Positions 61,035 to 64,000 of a DNA stretch of 64,000 nt are shown here, one piece after another (position 1 is the stretch's first letter; every line of letters starts with the position of its first letter). Source of the stretch: Prochlorococcus sp. AG-449-G23 (GTDB lineage Bacteria; Cyanobacteriota; Cyanobacteriia; PCC-6307; Cyanobiaceae); assembly GCA_003209585.1 (NCBI GenBank), contig QCQJ01000003.1, forward strand, positions 1-64,000, written 5' to 3'. The translations under genes were made by a program, and so were the position numbers. A model generated the notes under the pieces. That model was not told the DNA's origin. It did not search any database and worked only from the letters and a program-made list of their open reading frames with translations.

Positions 61035-62288
61035 ATGAAAAAAAAATCAGTTGCAGTAGTTATAGTTTCTAATGGTCCTGGTGAATTAGCTACATGGGTA
61101 AGTCCTGTAGTCGATGAGTTAAACAAAATTAGTAATAATGATGAATTCGATTTCACTCTTAGATTAGTCCTTGTTCCTTGCCCGAATGCCACTGGTAAGG
61201 AATTTGTCGTTGCAAGTTCATGGAATAAATTCGAACTAATTACAAAATCAAACAGTTTTTGGAAATTATTAATTAAGCCACATTCTTTTGCAAATTGGCC
61301 AAAAAAAGGTATCGTTATTTTCCTTGGTGGGGATCAATTTTGGAGTATTTTACTAGCTAAAAGATTAGGTTATATAAATATCACATATGCTGAATGGATT
61401 GCGCGATGGCCTCAATGGACAAACGAAATTGCTGCTATGAATATAAAAGTAAAAGAGTTAATTCCTAAAAGATATAAATATAAATGTCAAATCATTGGCG
61501 ATTTGATGGCAGATATCAAAATTAAAAGTGAAATATCATTAAAAAATAAGGGAAAACAGTATATTGCATTTTTGCCTGGTTCTAAAAAGGCGAAACTCGC
61601 TATTGGAATTCCTTTTTTCTTAGAAATTGCAGATTATATAGCTGAAGAAAATCAGAAGATAAACTTTATAATTCCAATGGCCCCAACCACTGATAAAAGT
61701 GAATATTTATTTTTTCAAAGCGAAAAAAATCCTATTGCAAAATTTTACTCATCAAAAATCAAAACAATTAAAAAAACCAGAAACTCCAATTTTGATTATG
61801 TAATTGAAACATCAAAAAATACAAAAATTTATCTGATCAAGAAGCATCCTTGCTATGAAATATTAAAAGAATGTGATCTTGCGATTACAACTGTTGGAGC
61901 AAATACTGCAGAATTAGCAGCAATTTCTCTTCCTATGTTAGTTGTTCTACCAACTCAACATTTAAATATGATGAATGCCTGGGATGGTATTTTTGGAGTA
62001 GTAGGAAAAATTTCTTTCATAAATAGATTACTCACTTTTATGATTAGATATTTTTATTTAAAAAAAGAGAAGTTTTTTGCTTGGCCAAATATTAAAGCTA
62101 GAAAAATGATAGTCCCTGAAAGGATAGGAAATATTTCAACTAGAATAATCGCTAAAGAAGCATTATTTCTTTTAAAAAATAGGGATCAACTAAAAAATAT
62201 TAGTGATAATTTACACAAAGAAAGAGGTGGAAAAGGTGCTGCAGAAAAACTTGCTTCTATAATTGTTAATTCAATAAAAAAACTTTGA
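61035..62288 (+). CDS. Second LpxB-like glycosyltransferase
   Basis: A 417-residue protein beginning at ATG 61035 (MKKKSVAVVIVSNGPGELATW). It shows LpxB-like pieces: GPGELATWVSPVVDEL, FLGGDQFWSILLAKRLGY, LPGSKKAKLAIGIPFFLEIAD and TTVGANTAELAAISLPMLVVLPTQ near the donor site. The frame extends upstream to 60915 through the tRNA-Leu gene but that part is spurious. A different relative is at 8080-9282; the two differ clearly. Whether either makes a lipid A disaccharide is uncertain, and marine picocyanobacterial lipid A is unusual. Confidence 0.78.
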   Translation: MKKKSVAVVIVSNGPGELATWVSPVVDELNKISNNDEFDFTLRLVLVPCPNATGKEFVVASSWNKFELITKSNSFWKLLIKPHSFANWPKKGIVIFLGGDQFWSILLAKRLGYINITYAEWIARWPQWTNEIAAMNIKVKELIPKRYKYKCQIIGDLMADIKIKSEISLKNKGKQYIAFLPGSKKAKLAIGIPFFLEIADYIAEENQKINFIIPMAPTTDKSEYLFFQSEKNPIAKFYSSKIKTIKKTRNSNFDYVIETSKNTKIYLIKKHPCYEILKECDLAITTVGANTAELAAISLPMLVVLPTQHLNMMNAWDGIFGVVGKISFINRLLTFMIRYFYLKKEKFFAWPNIKARKMIVPERIGNISTRIIAKEALFLLKNRDQLKNISDNLHKERGGKGAAEKLASIIVNSIKKL

Positions 62289-62291
62289 TAA

Positions 62292-63338
62292 TTACCAAGG
62301 ATCATCAATTTCAAACTTTTCTGAATTTTTATTATCTTTAGTTAAATTTTGTTCATCTAATGGTTCAATATCTAAAGTTTCTGTTGCATTTTGAATTGGT
62401 CTTTTCGAAGCTAAATAAGTATTTGATTGTTTCTTTTGTTTAAAATCAATATTTTTTTCTTCATCTATTTGCTGCACACTATTTTTATTCTCGATCTGAT
62501 CAGAATAATCATTATCCATATATAACTTTTTCCTATTATTGATTTGCTCTGAAGAACCCTGTATTTCAACATATTCAAGTTCATCTTCATAATCATCTTC
62601 ATAATAGTCTTGTTCAACTACCTCTTCTTCATATTCTTCAATCAAATTGTTTTGTTGTTCTGATTCGGAACCAGACAGTAACTGATTCTCAACTGGCACA
62701 AGATTTGCTGAGTATTGATTTCCATCCCTTTCATCCCATGATGAGCCTCCTACTCCAAGTTTCTCAAGTATTCCACTACTCAATTGATTCAATTTCTCTT
62801 CAGCCCCTTCATAAACAATAATCCTATCAGTACCACTACTTACAATTTCCTCAACAGGAATTTCCCAAGTACTTAAAACTCCCTCACCTAAAAGTGGAAC
62901 ACCAACTGCACCCATGACAAGAGAAATTAAATCCCCAGTCTCGATATCAAAAGAAAAGCCAAGAACTCTGCCTAAAAGTTGTCCAGACTCTGTAATTACC
63001 TGACAATTAATAACTTTTCCATATCTTTCTGGAGAAAAACTTTCACTTAAAGAATCTAAGGAATCAACTAATATAACATCTCCAACTTGTTTTATACTTT
63101 CTAAAGGCATCCATTTTGGTAAACCTGGTAAAAATCTTGTGAGTGGGTTATCTCTTAATCCCAAAGCGACCACCTCTCTTCTATCAATATCAACAACCAC
63201 TTCACCAACTACACCTAAACGCCTTCCAGTATCAGTAGTTATAACTTGTGTTCCCATCAATTCTGACCTTAACCATAAACGTTCAGTGGGAACAGAATTA
63301 GGACGATTCTTATTTGCAGATGTGTTAGACAAACTCAT
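62292..63338 (-). CDS. PRC-barrel domain protein
   Basis: A 348-residue protein with two PRC-barrel domains (about 22-100 and 108-175), for example RSELMGTQVITTDTGRRLGV and VVVDIDRREVVALGLRDN, then GKVINCQVITESGQLLGRVL. After residue 200 comes a long acidic, disordered tail rich in Glu/Asp/Tyr/Gln. PRC barrels occur in photosynthetic reaction centre H subunits and RNA-processing proteins such as RimM; the role here is unknown. It is transcribed in the same direction as smc, 45 nt downstream of it. Confidence 0.82.
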   Translation of the reverse strand: MSLSNTSANKNRPNSVPTERLWLRSELMGTQVITTDTGRRLGVVGEVVVDIDRREVVALGLRDNPLTRFLPGLPKWMPLESIKQVGDVILVDSLDSLSESFSPERYGKVINCQVITESGQLLGRVLGFSFDIETGDLISLVMGAVGVPLLGEGVLSTWEIPVEEIVSSGTDRIIVYEGAEEKLNQLSSGILEKLGVGGSSWDERDGNQYSANLVPVENQLLSGSESEQQNNLIEEYEEEVVEQDYYEDDYEDELEYVEIQGSSEQINNRKKLYMDNDYSDQIENKNSVQQIDEEKNIDFKQKKQSNTYLASKRPIQNATETLDIEPLDEQNLTKDNKNSEKFEIDDPW

Positions 63339-63383
63339 AAATATCTTTCTATTATTCTGACGTATAAATTTAAAAAAGTGGGT

Positions 63384-64000
63384 TTATGCAGCATTTGGTA
63401 ACCCAACAACCTGAGTATTAGCACCTCTTGCTTGCGCAACACCAATTGTTCGTTCAGATGCACTAATCATAGGTCTTCTATGACTTACGACTATAAATTG
63501 AGCATTTGATGACTGATTAGATATTAATTTTGATAACCTTTCAACATTTACACCATCTAAAAAACTGTCAACCTCATCCAATGCATAAAAAGGTGAAGGT
63601 TTATATTGTTGCAAAGCAAATAAAAAACTTAAAGCAGTTAATGATTTTTCACCACCTGACATAGAAGCTAATCTTCTAACATTTTTTCCCTTAGGATGAG
63701 CAACTAAAGTTAAGCCTCCTTCCAAAGGTGAATTAGGATTGTCAAGTTGAAGGAAGCCATCTCCATCAGATAAATTTGCAAAAATTTCTCTAAAATATTT
63801 ATCAACTTCTACAAATGCTTGCATAAAAGCTTCCTGACGCATAGTCGATACAGTTTCTATTCTCAGCAATAATTCAGATCTTTCATTAGATAGAATTTCT
63901 AATTTTTCTTGTAAACCACTTAATCTCTCAATTAATTCTTCTAATTCATCAAGAGCCAACATATTAACGGGTTCTAAGCTTTGTAGTTTTGCATTTATGA
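63384..64000 (-). CDS. smc: Chromosome segregation protein SMC, C-terminal part
   Basis: The window ends inside this gene. The visible 205 residues cover the end of the coiled coil ([19 protein letters not shown]) and the C-terminal half of the ATPase head. The signature [19 protein letters not shown] is followed by Walker [14 protein letters not shown] and [20 protein letters not shown]. The start at 63962 is an internal Met; the frame continues upstream as [11 protein letters not shown], a conserved SMC sequence. SMC condenses chromosomes with ScpA/B. The N-terminal ATPase half and hinge lie beyond the window. Confidence 0.93.
   Translation of the reverse strand, partial: INAKLQSLEPVNMLALDELEELIERLSGLQEKLEILSNERSELLLRIETVSTMRQEAFMQAFVEVDKYFREIFANLSDGDGFLQLDNPNSPLEGGLTLVAHPKGKNVRRLASMSGGEKSLTALSFLFALQQYKPSPFYALDEVDSFLDGVNVERLSKLISNQSSNAQFIVVSHRRPMISASERTIGVAQARGANTQVVGLPNAA

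Overview
The window looks like a piece of a high-light Prochlorococcus chromosome. It is very AT-rich, its genes are short and tightly packed with 1-50 nt overlaps, and many of them are cyanobacterial families: RpaA, NdhO, CRR7, PsbX, Ycf66, PetL-like, CrtQ, UPF0367, DUF751, DUF3120, DUF4912 and two high-light-inducible proteins. No intact phage, transposase, integrase or CRISPR array was found; most of the window is core chromosome.

Layout. 1-111 is an inverted scrap: the P-type ATPase tail and first five codons of tmk lie on the minus strand, fused head to head with the rest of tmk on the plus strand. This is probably an amplification or assembly chimera at a contig end. 107-2342 holds tmk-holB and, convergently, the clock output regulator rpaA. 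2343-3740 is a gene-poor patch with one small hypothetical gene, repeats, hairpins and a tRNA-Asn whose 3' end and terminator are duplicated about 220 bp away; this looks like the scar of a tRNA-targeting integrative element. 3789-15804 carries an ECF-type ATPase with UPF0367, cysteine synthase, a J-domain protein, ndhO, a sufA-TPR-LpxB-like run, zeta-carotene desaturase, hemD-rbfA and aroK. 15855-18600 is a tightly overlapping run of a tandem pyruvoyl-tetrahydropterin synthase, a RibD-type reductase and a GNAT protein, followed by DUF4346 and a PetL-like peptide. 19209-33329 holds rimO, VKOR-thioredoxin, nadB, a radical SAM DUF512 protein, a TolC-like protein, an IMPase, YihY, an hli gene, an HtrA protease and an ABC-F ATPase. 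33403-34581 is a cluster of small proteins, including a Nif11-like peptide and a ribbon-helix-helix protein.

34588-39770 is an ion and respiration cluster on the minus strand: type-II NADH dehydrogenase, SLC13 permease, KtrB and KtrA. 39866-47310 holds cysH, coaX, bcp, a phosphopantetheinyl transferase, rarA, pgm and DUF4912. 47406-52130 is the sufBCDS Fe-S assembly operon. 52127-63338 has an S9 peptidase, def, a HIT protein, an SbmA/BacA-type ABC transporter, a second hli, ycf66, psbX, ycf19, accC, tRNA-Leu, a second LpxB-like gene and a PRC-barrel protein. The window ends inside smc.

Several genes serve photosynthesis and its support: NdhO and CRR7 (NDH-1), PsbX, PetL-like, CrtQ, Hli proteins, Fe-S assembly (SufA, SufBCDS), VKOR-mediated disulfide formation and RpaA. 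Sulfur assimilation is represented by cysH and cysK. The observations most worth following up are the chimeric start, the tRNA-Asn scar, the tandem pterin synthase with one degenerate half, the A34 tRNA-Leu, and a set of unannotated or orphan microproteins.
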